A stretch of DNA of 64,000 nt. Source: [Flexibacter] sp. ATCC 35208. GTDB lineage: Bacteria > Bacteroidota > Bacteroidia > Chitinophagales > Chitinophagaceae. Under the pieces are notes generated by a model. That model was not told where the DNA came from. It saw nothing but the letters and a program-made list of their open reading frames with translations, and did no database searches. The position numbers were made by a program, and so were the translations under genes. The stretch is taken from NCBI RefSeq assembly GCF_001975825.1, contig NZ_MTKN01000011.1:53666-117665 (forward strand), written 5' to 3'. Of this stretch, positions 44,557 to 54,800 are shown one piece after another; the stretch's first letter is position 1; each line of letters begins with the position of its first letter.

Positions 44557-47154
44557 ATGATGACCCGTAATTTTACAAAGCTATCTTTGTTCGCTGTATG
44601 CCTATGCAGTAGTCTTGGCGCCCTTGCCCAGACAGACCTTACCGCAAATGCTGGTACCGTCACTGTTCAGTATAACAACGATGACAACGCAAAGGAAAAC
44701 TATCAGAGCATCACTGACAATGATGTAAACACCAAGTACTATACTGCCCACACAGACATCTGGATACAGTATCAGTCGGCCTATTCAGCCATTTTGAGCC
44801 AATACTCCGTTTCTTCTGCCAATGATGCATCGACAAGAGATCCTAAGGATTGGGTGCTCTTAGGTTCCAATGACGGCAGTAACTGGGTAACACTGGATAG
44901 TCAGACTGCACAAACATTTGCAGCCCGCTATCAGACTAACACTTATACGGTATCCGGTACTGCTGCTTACCTTTATTTTCGCTTGCACATCACTGCCAGC
45001 AATGGCGCTGGCGCCATTCAGTTTTCAGAATGGAGACTGTCCGGATCAGCTGCAGGACCTGCTGCACCCACTCAACTCACCGCCAGCATTTCAGGATACA
45101 ATGCATACCTGAGCTGGTCGGATAATTCTACGAATGAAACAGGCTTTATCATTTCCAGTTCTATTGATGGGGTTACTTTCAATACGCTGGATACTGTAGC
45201 GGCAAATGTGCATCACTATGCCGATAGCGGTCTGAGTGTAGGTACGGCTTACATTTACCATGTGAGAGCTATCAACACAGTCGGTGTATCTGCTATCGCA
45301 AAATCAGGTGTAGTAAGAACTGCTGCTGCACCTTATGCCATTGATCTGACTGATTATGTAAATGGCAAAGTTTCAGACCAGTTCAATACCACTGGTGGAG
45401 AAGGTATTGCAAAAACTGTTGACAACAGCATCTATACCAAATACCTCGCATACAATCCAACTACCTGGGTTATATATCATCTGGCTAATCCCGGTGTTGC
45501 TACACAGTATGCCATTACCTCCGGTAATGATGCGGATGGCAGAGACCCTAAAAACTGGGTGTTTGAAGGTTCTAACGACAGTACCACGTGGGTAACACTG
45601 CATAGTGAAACAAATCAGGTATTCACAGGCAGACAAAAAAAGAGAACCTTTGTATTCTCCAACACGACTGCTTATACATACTACCGTTTAAACATTACTG
45701 CGAATAATGGCGATGATTTGATTCAGTTCTCAGAATTGGAAATCTATGGTACTGGTAGTGGTTCTCTCCCTACAGGTGCACCTGCGGCGCCTTCGGACTT
45801 AGTCACCACAAGCGTTTCCGGCAACCAGATTATTCTGGACTGGTCTGATAATGCAACGACTGAAACCAGTTATCGCTTAGAGCGGTCTGCTGATAGCAGC
45901 AACTGGGATTTTTCAAAAGTATTAAATCCAAACTCTACTCATTTCTATTCACTGGAATTGTCTCCGTTCACTACTTACTATTATCGGGTGAGAGCAGAAA
46001 ACAGCGCTGGCAATTCTGCATGGGTATATGCGAGTGATACCACTTTGACAAATGCGCCACCTGCTACCTGGAAGGAGCATTGGTTTGAGCACAGAGAGCT
46101 ATTATCATTGGTGTATAGCAATAGCAGCATCAATATGTACTATGATAGTGCTGTACCACGCACGGTGACCTGGATGAATGATGATATGACAAAGGTGTGG
46201 GATTATGTAAAATCAAATTACGGCACCTTTAGTGATCCGAAATTAAACATGGTATATCATAGTGTGAGTGGGTTCTCCGGTGGTCATCCGGCTACTGTAT
46301 TTGATAGTTCACACGATTATCGCAACGTCGCTGATCTGGGTGGTGACTGGACCACGAGAAGTGATTGGAACCTTGGTGCATCTATACATGAGGTTGGGCA
46401 TATCGTAGAAGGTGGTAGCAAGGGTGTCATGAATTCACCTGCATTTGCAATATGGCATGATAGTAAATGGATGGAGATTTTCATTTATGATGTGGAAAAG
46501 AGATTGGGTTGGAATGATGATGCACAGGGCACTTACAACGATGTAATTGGTGGTGTGGAGAACTATCCTAAGCCAGGTACGCATTGGTTCAGAGACTGGT
46601 TCTATCCTATTTATTCCCGTTCTGATTCCAGTGCTGCACTGAACAGATATTTTACATTATTGTCTGAATATTTCCCTCAGCATAATGGAGAGTATACCCG
46701 TGATCTGAATCTTGGTGAGTTTGTGCATTTTTGGAGTGGTGCTGTGAAATATAGTCTGAAGAAACAGGCAGATACTGCATTTAAGTGGGATGATGAACTG
46801 GAAATGCAGTTTAAGCAGGCACAGATCGATTTTCCATTTACTTATCCTGACGAACCGGTAGTACCTGATACAACTACCATTGATACAGTAAAAGTGCCTA
46901 CCTGCCATGTATGGCCAAATCCAGCTTCAGGGTATGTGAATGTATCCCTGCCGGGTAAGGTAGCGAAGTATGTAGTATCATTATATGGTATTAATGGTGT
47001 AAAGCATATTTCGCGCATAGCGCAGGGGAATAGTATTAGTCTGAATGTGAGTGGATTGCCGGGAGGCCTATATATAGTTACAGTGGCAGATGAGCGGCAG
47101 CGGGTAGTATCAAGACAAAAAATAATTGTAAGTAACGGACGTTCTTCCAAATAG
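44557..47154 (+). CDS. T9SS-exported discoidin/Fn3 multidomain protein with HExxH zincin-like domain
   Basis: Large exported protein of 865 residues. Domains in order: signal peptide (about 1-25), discoidin/F5-8C-like (about 35-168), fibronectin III (about 172-262), second discoidin-like (about 265-402), second Fn3 (about 408-500), a catalytic-looking domain (about 505-785), and a type IX secretion sorting domain (about 797-865: VWPNPASGYVNVSLPG, GLPGGLYIVTV). The catalytic domain has H611-EVG-H615 and E640 in WMEIFIYD, like a gluzincin metallopeptidase. I cannot match it to a named peptidase family. Probably acts at the cell surface on glycoprotein or polysaccharide material. Confidence 0.85.
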   Translation: MMTRNFTKLSLFAVCLCSSLGALAQTDLTANAGTVTVQYNNDDNAKENYQSITDNDVNTKYYTAHTDIWIQYQSAYSAILSQYSVSSANDASTRDPKDWVLLGSNDGSNWVTLDSQTAQTFAARYQTNTYTVSGTAAYLYFRLHITASNGAGAIQFSEWRLSGSAAGPAAPTQLTASISGYNAYLSWSDNSTNETGFIISSSIDGVTFNTLDTVAANVHHYADSGLSVGTAYIYHVRAINTVGVSAIAKSGVVRTAAAPYAIDLTDYVNGKVSDQFNTTGGEGIAKTVDNSIYTKYLAYNPTTWVIYHLANPGVATQYAITSGNDADGRDPKNWVFEGSNDSTTWVTLHSETNQVFTGRQKKRTFVFSNTTAYTYYRLNITANNGDDLIQFSELEIYGTGSGSLPTGAPAAPSDLVTTSVSGNQIILDWSDNATTETSYRLERSADSSNWDFSKVLNPNSTHFYSLELSPFTTYYYRVRAENSAGNSAWVYASDTTLTNAPPATWKEHWFEHRELLSLVYSNSSINMYYDSAVPRTVTWMNDDMTKVWDYVKSNYGTFSDPKLNMVYHSVSGFSGGHPATVFDSSHDYRNVADLGGDWTTRSDWNLGASIHEVGHIVEGGSKGVMNSPAFAIWHDSKWMEIFIYDVEKRLGWNDDAQGTYNDVIGGVENYPKPGTHWFRDWFYPIYSRSDSSAALNRYFTLLSEYFPQHNGEYTRDLNLGEFVHFWSGAVKYSLKKQADTAFKWDDELEMQFKQAQIDFPFTYPDEPVVPDTTTIDTVKVPTCHVWPNPASGYVNVSLPGKVAKYVVSLYGINGVKHISRIAQGNSISLNVSGLPGGLYIVTVADERQRVVSRQKIIVSNGRSSK

Positions 47155-47193
47155 CCGCTCGTTATTTAAGCCGGCCGCACGGCTCTACAATCC

Positions 47194-47226
47194 AAAAGCG
47201 TTTGCCTTCGGCAAGCGCTTTTTTTT
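47194..47226 (+). terminator. Terminator after the exported discoidin gene
   Basis: A 13-bp stem AAAAGCG..TTGCC / GGCAA..CGCTTTT (one G-T) with a UUC-type loop, then TTTTTTT. It ends the 44557 gene transcript. Confidence 0.9.
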
Positions 47227-47306
47227 ATAATATGAATGGTACTTCCGTCCTTTCTACACGACATCCCTCCTGAAAAACCATTTATTCCCTCTTTAAACCA
47301 AATTAC

Positions 47307-48161
47307 ATGACATCAAAACTCGGCGTATTTGCTTTCTACGCCCTCATCTTATGCTGCGCTTGCAGTAAGGAGGCAGCTTCACCTCCACTCCTCGCATCTG
47401 CCTCAGCCCTACAAACGACTGCTGTCGGTTCAGCAATAAACAGCAGCTGGTCAGTAAACTGGAACAACTATGCCGATGGTACTTACGCCAGCTCCTCAGC
47501 AGCCTCCGACTTCGGCAACATCACCGGCTGGGTCGATAGCCGTTGCTGGATCTCCAACGGTAACTGCCGCATTAAACTCCTGGCCAATGCGCTCTCCGGC
47601 GCCGGCGGCGTTATCGGCAATGTCGACATTTCGGACGGCTCTGCCTATGAAGTAGACTATGACATTCGTTTTCATAGTCAGTTCGAATGGTCCAGAGGTG
47701 GTAAGCTGGGCTTCGGTTTTTCTATCGGCGATGGCAATACCGGCGGTGACCCGGGATGGGATGGCAATGGTGGCAGTGCACGCCTCATGTGGTATCAAAC
47801 CGATGCCGGCCGCGTGTTCTTCCAACCCTATCTCTACTTCAAAGACCAATCAGGCACCTATGGAGAAACTTTCGGTAAATCGTACCCTTCTTCAGGCAGC
47901 CTCAATAAAGGACAATGGTATCATGTACACCTGTATGTAAAAAGCAATACCGGTAGTAACACAGATGGTCACGTTCAATACGTGATCGACAATACGATCG
48001 TATTAGACAAAGATATCCGCTGGACAACCAATGACAGCAAACGCCTGATCAAAGGATTGACCTTCCACACCTTCAGGGGTGGTAGTGAAGACTATTGGGA
48101 AGCTTCAGCAGATGGATACATCTACTATGATAATCTTGTAGTGCACAAGATCAGCAGTTGA
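47307..48161 (+). CDS. Polysaccharide lyase family 14-like lipoprotein
   Basis: Surface lipoprotein of 284 residues; lipobox LILCCACSK gives the lipidated Cys at about residue 20. The body is a beta-jelly roll resembling PL14 lyases: FHSQFEWSRGGKLGFGFSIGDG matches the family's GGKLPG region, and the end TFRGGSEDYWEASADGYIYYDNLVV matches its FFGG...YFDN strand. PL14 enzymes cleave uronate polymers (alginate or glucuronan); the precise activity here is inferred. Start at ATG 47307. It stands alone between two hairpins. Confidence 0.8.
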   Translation: MTSKLGVFAFYALILCCACSKEAASPPLLASASALQTTAVGSAINSSWSVNWNNYADGTYASSSAASDFGNITGWVDSRCWISNGNCRIKLLANALSGAGGVIGNVDISDGSAYEVDYDIRFHSQFEWSRGGKLGFGFSIGDGNTGGDPGWDGNGGSARLMWYQTDAGRVFFQPYLYFKDQSGTYGETFGKSYPSSGSLNKGQWYHVHLYVKSNTGSNTDGHVQYVIDNTIVLDKDIRWTTNDSKRLIKGLTFHTFRGGSEDYWEASADGYIYYDNLVVHKISS

Positions 48162-48189
48162 CAAGCAGTTCGATAAGTATAGTCACAGA

Positions 48190-48234
48190 CACTCCTGGCA
48201 AAGCAGTATCGCATTACTGTGGCGCCGGGAGTTG
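48190..48234. terminator. Stem-loop between convergent genes
   Basis: ACTCCTGGC / GCCGGGAGT (one G-U) with an inner CAGTA / TACTG. It lies between the lyase gene and the TPR gene ends. No clear T-run, so termination strength is uncertain. Confidence 0.6.
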
Positions 48235-48239
48235 TTGGT

Positions 48240-48986
48240 TTATAGACCTGCCATTTCCCGCTTGGCGAGTCGTAACCACTGAGCATTCATCCTGCGTACA
48301 TATCTTGGATGCAGGTGAAACTCATCTTTAATAGTCTGAAACTGTTGCAACGCTTCTTTGTTCCTGTTTTGATTTTTGAGAAATAGGCCATAGTGATACA
48401 TGGCATCGATAGAGTGATGTACACGAATCACTTTCTTATACACCTCTTCAGCAGGTGGTAGCATACCTGTGGCTTCCAGCGCCCGTGCATACATCAGTTC
48501 ATCTTCCTGTTTGATCAGGTTCGCATTTGTCTGTGCAAATGCTTTTTCCATGTAGACAATACTGTCCGCAAAGCGCTGATCAAAGAAATAAAAGCGTCCC
48601 AGCTGTTGTAAAATGCCTAAATCTTTAGGAAAGCTTTTCCGGCATTCTTCTGCCAGTGAAATGGCTTTGTCATATTGTTGCTGGTCAGCGTAGGCGGCTG
48701 CCAGTCCCATTTTGTTAGCAACGGTATCAGATATCCTGAGACGGTGTTCCCACTCTCTGATAGCGGCTTTTGGGAAAAATACCCGTTGTAGGTTAGGTAA
48801 GAACTCTCCCCTGTTGATTTCTGGTAATATTTCACGGACAAAGTAGATGATACATCCGATCATTGGTAAGAGGATCAGGAGATAGATATAGTCCCTTTTG
48901 CCTGTTTTAAGACAATGGATAATACAAACAATCTGTAAAATAATAATCAGGTAATAGGAGTCGTTCCAGAAGCCAAAAATGTTCAT
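48240..48986 (-). CDS. TPR-containing membrane protein
   Basis: 248 residues from ATG 48986 (MNIFGFWNDSYYLIIILQ); the longer frame overlaps the kinase gene and is rejected. Two membrane helices at about 8-24 and 30-48 recall a PLDc_N-like anchor, then three or four tetratricopeptide repeats (about 80-240: AAAYADQQQYDKAISLAEECRKSF, RFADSIVYMEKAF, YARALEATGMLPPAEEVYKKVIRV). It lies 31 bp after the PAS kinase on the same strand, probably the last gene of that operon. Function unknown; TPRs suggest protein partners. Confidence 0.75.
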   Translation of the reverse strand: MNIFGFWNDSYYLIIILQIVCIIHCLKTGKRDYIYLLILLPMIGCIIYFVREILPEINRGEFLPNLQRVFFPKAAIREWEHRLRISDTVANKMGLAAAYADQQQYDKAISLAEECRKSFPKDLGILQQLGRFYFFDQRFADSIVYMEKAFAQTNANLIKQEDELMYARALEATGMLPPAEEVYKKVIRVHHSIDAMYHYGLFLKNQNRNKEALQQFQTIKDEFHLHPRYVRRMNAQWLRLAKREMAGL

Positions 48987-49017
48987 GGTGTAAAAATAAA
49001 AAAATTGATTTATCCAG

Positions 49018-51813
49018 TTATTGCTTTCCTGGCAGAATGATGTGAAAGATCGTCCCTTCATCTGGGGCTGACAGCACATACATATGTCCGCCATGGTTCC
49101 CCACTATTCTTCTGCACAACGACAATCCGATACCTGATCCGGGATATTGGTTCCTGTTATGCAGGCGTTTAAATACTTCAAAGATCTGCTCTGAATATTT
49201 ATTATCAAAGCCTATCCCGTTATCTCTGAATGAAATATCGTAATACTGTCTGCCCTGCTCCGGCATACGCAGGTAATTAGCCACTTCTGCCAGTGAAATA
49301 ACGCGGGCCTGTATTTCTACCACCGGTGTTGCACCTTCCTGTGTAAATTTCAACGCATTACTCATCAGGTTGTAAAATAACTGATTCATTTGCAATGGCA
49401 CGCCCTGTATCACAGGCAATTTACCAATATTAATCCGGGCTTTCTTTTCTTCAATGATCAATTCAAAATCCTTGCTCACCATCAGTAGCAGCTCTGTCAG
49501 ATCTACATCCCGCATCATATTCCCCGTTTCCAGCAGGCGGGAAAATTCCAGCAGGTCTTTGATTAACATAGACATACGTTCGGACGACTGATTGATTTTG
49601 TCTACCAGGCGTTTATGTTCAATATTCAGGTCATCTTTGTTCGATAACAGGTCTGCATAGATCCGGATTTTGCGCAAAGGCTCCTGCAGGTCATGACTCG
49701 CTACATACGCATATTGTTCCAGCTCCTGGTTAGAACGCACCAGGTGCAAATTTGCCTCCTGCAATTCTTCGTTCATCGCCGCCAGTTCTTCATTGGAAGC
49801 AGCCAGTTCTTCTGTACGCTCTAGTACTTCAGATTCCAGGAAACTCTGATTTTCCAGGATCTTATTTTTGGCTAGTACCTGTTGGGTTACATCTGTGGCC
49901 ATATTCATAATAGCATACACTTCCCCCTGCGGATTAAGCAATGGCTTGAAGGTAATATTCAGGTACAGAAGTGTTGCGCGGCCATTGATCACAAGATCGA
50001 TCGGCATTTCACGACCATGATATACCTCTCCTGAATTGAAGATATGATCCATGATATTGAGGAAAGAGTGTCCGTGAATCTCTGGTATTGCCCTGGTTAG
50101 TGGAAGGCCAATGATGGCGCTACCCCTGTCCCATAAATTGAGCATTGCCTCATTGGCTACTTCGATGATCAGTTCTCTGCCTACATAAAGGGCGGTCGGT
50201 ACAGGTGCTTCTTCCACCAGTGAGCGGAACCTGTTTTCACTTTCAAGAAGGGCTTTTTGTGTTTCCAGTTCTGTACGCAGGTCTCTGGCTACACCTGCTA
50301 CCGCAATCGGTTTTCCGCTCATAGGGCTATCCAGCCTGAAAGCGTTCGTCATGAATGGCAGTGGTTCTCCTGTTTCCTGATGTTGGTAGGTTTGTCTACC
50401 CGTCCATTTACCTTCTCTGAGCAGTTCGGGAATGATTGAGTCCTTTACCTGATTGAAAAAGGTTGGCTCAAAAAAGTCTTTCATAGAGTGAGTAATGGCT
50501 GAAGCTTTGTTGGGTAAGCCCAGCAACCGGACGCCTGCCTCGTTGATGTAGGTGACATTGCCTTCGAGGTTGCTGACCATGATCAGGTCATTACTGTTTT
50601 CTACCAATGACAGGAGTTGTTGCTGTTCTTTGCGTACGGCTACTTCATTGCCTATATCAAAAGCGATAGCGAGGATGTGTGTGGAATTGGCTTCTTCCAT
50701 TGCCACGGTAGCAATGTTCACCTGTACCCAGCGTACACTGCCATCCTGGTGATAGTATTGTTTGATCTGGTTGTAAAATTCCTGTTCGCCATTGACAAGG
50801 CTGGCGAATAACTTGTCGCTTTCCCCTCTGTAGTCTGCCTGCACAATACTTCTGTAGTGCATACCTGACAGCTCTGGCTGTGCATATCCCAGTAATCCTG
50901 CAAAGGCTTTATTCACCTCCTGTATGACCCCGTTTTTATCAAGGAAGGCCATGCTGATACTTGAATTATTAAATGCCAGGAGGAAACGTTGTTCTACTTC
51001 TTTGAGCAGACGGGTATGTTCCCTGGATTCTGTCACATCCAGACCGATGCCTGAAAAAGATACAGGCCTGCCCGTGAGGTCATAGTAATATTTACCCCTG
51101 ATTTTGACCCAGTGTACAGTGCCGTCTTTCCATATGAACCGGCATTCGTAGCTGAGTATACCAGTGTCCATGGCTTCTTCATAAGCGGCCTCTCTTATCT
51201 TGCGGTCTTCGGGGTGTACATAAGGGAGAAAAATATCTCTGAATTGAGTGCCTCCCATCCGTTCGCCCATGATCATGTGTGCGAGCGAGGGGGAATAGGT
51301 GATGGTATCACTGGCGAAATCGATGGTGAATGATCCGGCACCGGAACTTTCCATAGCGATAGTGGAGAGTCTTTCTGCTACTTCGGCTTTTTCATTGGCG
51401 GCGACTTCACTGGTGATGTCCATCGCCATGCCGGAGAGGCGTGCAGCTGTATCTTCAGGGGTGAAGTATACCTGCCCTTTTACCTGTATCCAGCGCAGCG
51501 AGCGATTATCTACATCGGCAGTTCTGAATCGCAGGTTGATGCTGTTGTCAACTTGCTTTTGTATGAGTTTCTTAGCGGACTCACGCACCTGTTGCCTGTC
51601 TGCCGGATGTAGGCTGCCTAACAACATTTCATAGGTAATATTTGTCACCGGCGGTAAGCCGAATAGCTCTTTACATGTGGTGTCCAGTATTACTTTATTC
51701 TGAAGAATATCAATATCCCAAATACCGATACCTACGGCATGAAGGGTGGCTTTTATCTGTTGTATCTCCTGACCAACGGGAGCGGTCTGATCAGATGGGG
51801 GATTCTCATGCAT
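49018..51813 (-). CDS. Soluble multi-PAS histidine kinase
   Basis: 931 residues from ATG 51813 (MHENPPSD); a TTG ten codons earlier is the only longer start. There is no membrane segment. Five PAS/PAC-like modules are visible in series (about 20-130, 135-255, 265-385, 385-510 and 515-640), with typical WVQVNIA, GIGLDVTE and MNMATDVTQ-like PAC ends. A coiled coil rich in Glu (about 640-690) leads to HisKA with H707 in YVASHDLQEPLRKI, and an HATPase with GIGFDNKYSEQIFEVFKRL and GSGIGLSLCRRI. Lies 31 bp after the SNF2 gene. The cognate receiver may be the single-domain protein at 55928. Confidence 0.92.
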   Translation of the reverse strand: MHENPPSDQTAPVGQEIQQIKATLHAVGIGIWDIDILQNKVILDTTCKELFGLPPVTNITYEMLLGSLHPADRQQVRESAKKLIQKQVDNSINLRFRTADVDNRSLRWIQVKGQVYFTPEDTAARLSGMAMDITSEVAANEKAEVAERLSTIAMESSGAGSFTIDFASDTITYSPSLAHMIMGERMGGTQFRDIFLPYVHPEDRKIREAAYEEAMDTGILSYECRFIWKDGTVHWVKIRGKYYYDLTGRPVSFSGIGLDVTESREHTRLLKEVEQRFLLAFNNSSISMAFLDKNGVIQEVNKAFAGLLGYAQPELSGMHYRSIVQADYRGESDKLFASLVNGEQEFYNQIKQYYHQDGSVRWVQVNIATVAMEEANSTHILAIAFDIGNEVAVRKEQQQLLSLVENSNDLIMVSNLEGNVTYINEAGVRLLGLPNKASAITHSMKDFFEPTFFNQVKDSIIPELLREGKWTGRQTYQHQETGEPLPFMTNAFRLDSPMSGKPIAVAGVARDLRTELETQKALLESENRFRSLVEEAPVPTALYVGRELIIEVANEAMLNLWDRGSAIIGLPLTRAIPEIHGHSFLNIMDHIFNSGEVYHGREMPIDLVINGRATLLYLNITFKPLLNPQGEVYAIMNMATDVTQQVLAKNKILENQSFLESEVLERTEELAASNEELAAMNEELQEANLHLVRSNQELEQYAYVASHDLQEPLRKIRIYADLLSNKDDLNIEHKRLVDKINQSSERMSMLIKDLLEFSRLLETGNMMRDVDLTELLLMVSKDFELIIEEKKARINIGKLPVIQGVPLQMNQLFYNLMSNALKFTQEGATPVVEIQARVISLAEVANYLRMPEQGRQYYDISFRDNGIGFDNKYSEQIFEVFKRLHNRNQYPGSGIGLSLCRRIVGNHGGHMYVLSAPDEGTIFHIILPGKQ

Positions 51814-51844
51814 AATCTGTGATTCAAATACAATATAGCTCAAA

Positions 51845-54800
51845 TTATTTCACGATGAGAGCAATCAGTTCTTCGGTGGAAAGCTTACCTGAAATATCGC
51901 TGCCTGCCAGCAATTGATCTGCCAGATCACGTTTATTCCGATGCAGGGAAATGATCTTTTCTTCAATTGTATCCTGCATCACAAGTCGGTAGATGGTCAC
52001 AGGTTTTGTCTGCCCCATTCTGTAAGCACGATCTGAAGCTTGCTCTTCTATCGCCGGGTTCCACCATGGGTCCAGGTGAATGACATAATCTGCTGCGGTG
52101 AGGTTGAGTCCCAGCCCACCAGCTTTGAGACTAATGAGGAAGAGATCTGTGGTGCCACTCTGAAATTGTTTCACCCGTTCTTCCCTGTCAGGAATAGACG
52201 TTGCTCCATCCAGATAAAGGTAGGAAATCCCTTTGTCATCCAGTGCTCGTTTTACCAGTTCCAGGTGGCGTACAAACTGACTAAATACCAACGCCCTGTG
52301 TTTATTGGAAATGAGTTCTTCCACAATTTCGAGACAGGTGGCCAGTTTGGAAGAAGGGATGTTCACTTCCGTATGCAACATCTGTGGGTGGCAGGCTGCC
52401 ATACGAAGTTTGCCTATTTCGGTCAGCGTATTCAGGTGTTGCTTGCTGTCGCTGACCCTATACTTACGGATGTTTTCAATAGCCTTGAGACGGATCGCTT
52501 CATAAAAAGCCCTTTCATCGGAAGATAAAGGGATAAGTTTGACGATCTCCGTTTTTTCCGGCAATTCATCCAGCACAGCGCCTTTTGTTCTGCGCAACAT
52601 GTAAGGAGCGATCAGTTTTTTCAGGTGAACCTTGACGGTGCTATCTGGATTATATACAACTGGTGTAGTGAATTGTCTGGTAAAATGCTTGAGTGTACCC
52701 AACAGCCCTGGATTGATGAAATGGAAAAGACTCCATATCTCATTCAGGTTATTCTGGATAGGGGTACCCGTGAGTATTAACCGGAAATGTACTTGTAGTG
52801 CCATGGCAGCTTTTGCTGTTCTGGTCTGGTAGTTTTTGATGGCATGTGCTTCGTCCAGGATCACGGTATCCCACTCAATAGCAGTGAGTAGTGCTCTCTC
52901 TGAGAGCAACAACCCATAGGTGATGATGACCACAGAGAAACCTCCTGCAGCAGCTAACAACTCTTTTCTGTCTCCTCCTGCATGCAGCACGACCACTCTT
53001 AAAGAGGGGGCAAAACGATTGATCTCATTGATCCAGTTAGGTAATACAGAGGCCGGGCATACCAATAAAGCAGGGCCTTCTGCTCCTCTGTGGAGCAATA
53101 AGGTGATAGCCTGAATGGTTTTCCCCAAACCCATATCATCTGCCAGACAAGCGCCGGCACCCAGATTCGCTAATCGTACCATCCAGCGGAAACCATCTTC
53201 CTGATAAGGACGCAGGGTTGCCTGCAAAGCTTCCGGAATAGCAGGCGTAACTGATATGATTTCTTTCCATCGCTGCTTTTGTGCTTTGAAAGCGGCATCC
53301 GTTTCCACGCTACCCGCATCTTCCAGCATCTCATCCAGCATATGGGCAGCCATAGGCTGGATTTTCACAGACTCGTGGTCAGCGGTGGCAAAGCTGTTGA
53401 TTTCCTGTAACTGTCGGTAGAGCTTTTTGGTGAGTGCCAGATAACTGCCATTCCTTAGTGGAATGAAACGGCTTCTATGTTGTACGGTATTATCCAGCAA
53501 TTCTTTCAGCGACAGTACCATGTCTTCATCCACCTTCAGTTCTCCCTGACATTCGAGCCACTTACGGTTCGATTTTACTGTCAGTGTCATTCTACGGGTA
53601 GTGACAACCTTGCGGATGCGCAGTTTTTCACCTTCCGGCCATTCTGAAATAGCCAGTTCAGGGTTTTCGTGAATCACTTCAAGTAGTTGCAGGCAATCTC
53701 TGGGATCGGAGAAGATAATGTGATCATCTTCTATTTCCTGTGCCACTGCCTGTTGGATAAGTTCCAGTAAACGGGCATAGTTCGCTTTCTCCTCTTCCAG
53801 ATCGCGGGTAGCCTGACAGCGTTCCCCATTCATCACACCTATAATGTGGGCTGCACCTTCTCCCGGTTTGCAATAGGGAGGGTCTGCACCAAAAGGTTTT
53901 ACAAAGAAGGATGCCTTCAGTGCATCGGCAGTAGGTTGTAACTGAACTGTGATGCGGGTATCGCCTTTACGTTGCTGAATATTGAGGGAAGTACCTTCCA
54001 GATTGGCGTGTACGGTAATGTGTGCGCCTATTTGCTGTAAGGCAGTGAGCAATTGTTCTTTGCCATCGGCAGGTACGACGGGAATCTGTTGAATAGTTTG
54101 TAAGAGGGTACGTTGTTTAGGCGTCAACCTGAATACTTTCAGTCTTGTTTCAGATTCTCTGATGAAGATGATCTCTTTTGATAAATCGGTGGTGGGGAGG
54201 TTACTATCAAAAGTAAATCCCTTACCTGTTTTATTGACCAGCAGCTCTGGCTCTCCTTTTACGATATCTAACGAGATATCGGGATCATGGGCCATGAAGA
54301 GGTAAGGATGCCCGGCCATTTCCGGCCACACCCTGTCTTCAAACACATAATCGTCCGAGCCGTAAGTATAGAAACTTTGTTTGATCAGGCAGTCTCCTAT
54401 TCGTACATCCTGTGGCGTCATACCGGGTATCACCCCTTCCCTGAACCTTTTCATGTCCACAGGTCGGCCTCTGCTCCACCCGGAGGTATCGTTAAAGGAT
54501 TGGAGAATGACCTGGATCTCTTTGGTAGTGGGTTCTACAAGATAAGCAATACGTGTTGTCTGCTGTGGTTTTTCCGCTTGCTGTGCTTCCGGTATAGAGA
54601 GTAATTTCAACAGCCTTTCCCACTCCGCAGTTCTTTTCAGCTGGGAGAGCAATGGTTTTTTGCCGATGACGGATGCCGCTTCGAGGTAGGCATCTTCTTT
54701 CTTACGAAAGCCCTCATCTTTAAACAGGTAGAGGTATTCGTAAGTAAGGAACCGGTAGTGATTTTGAATGCCTTTATACAGTAATTGTGTGCTGAGATCT

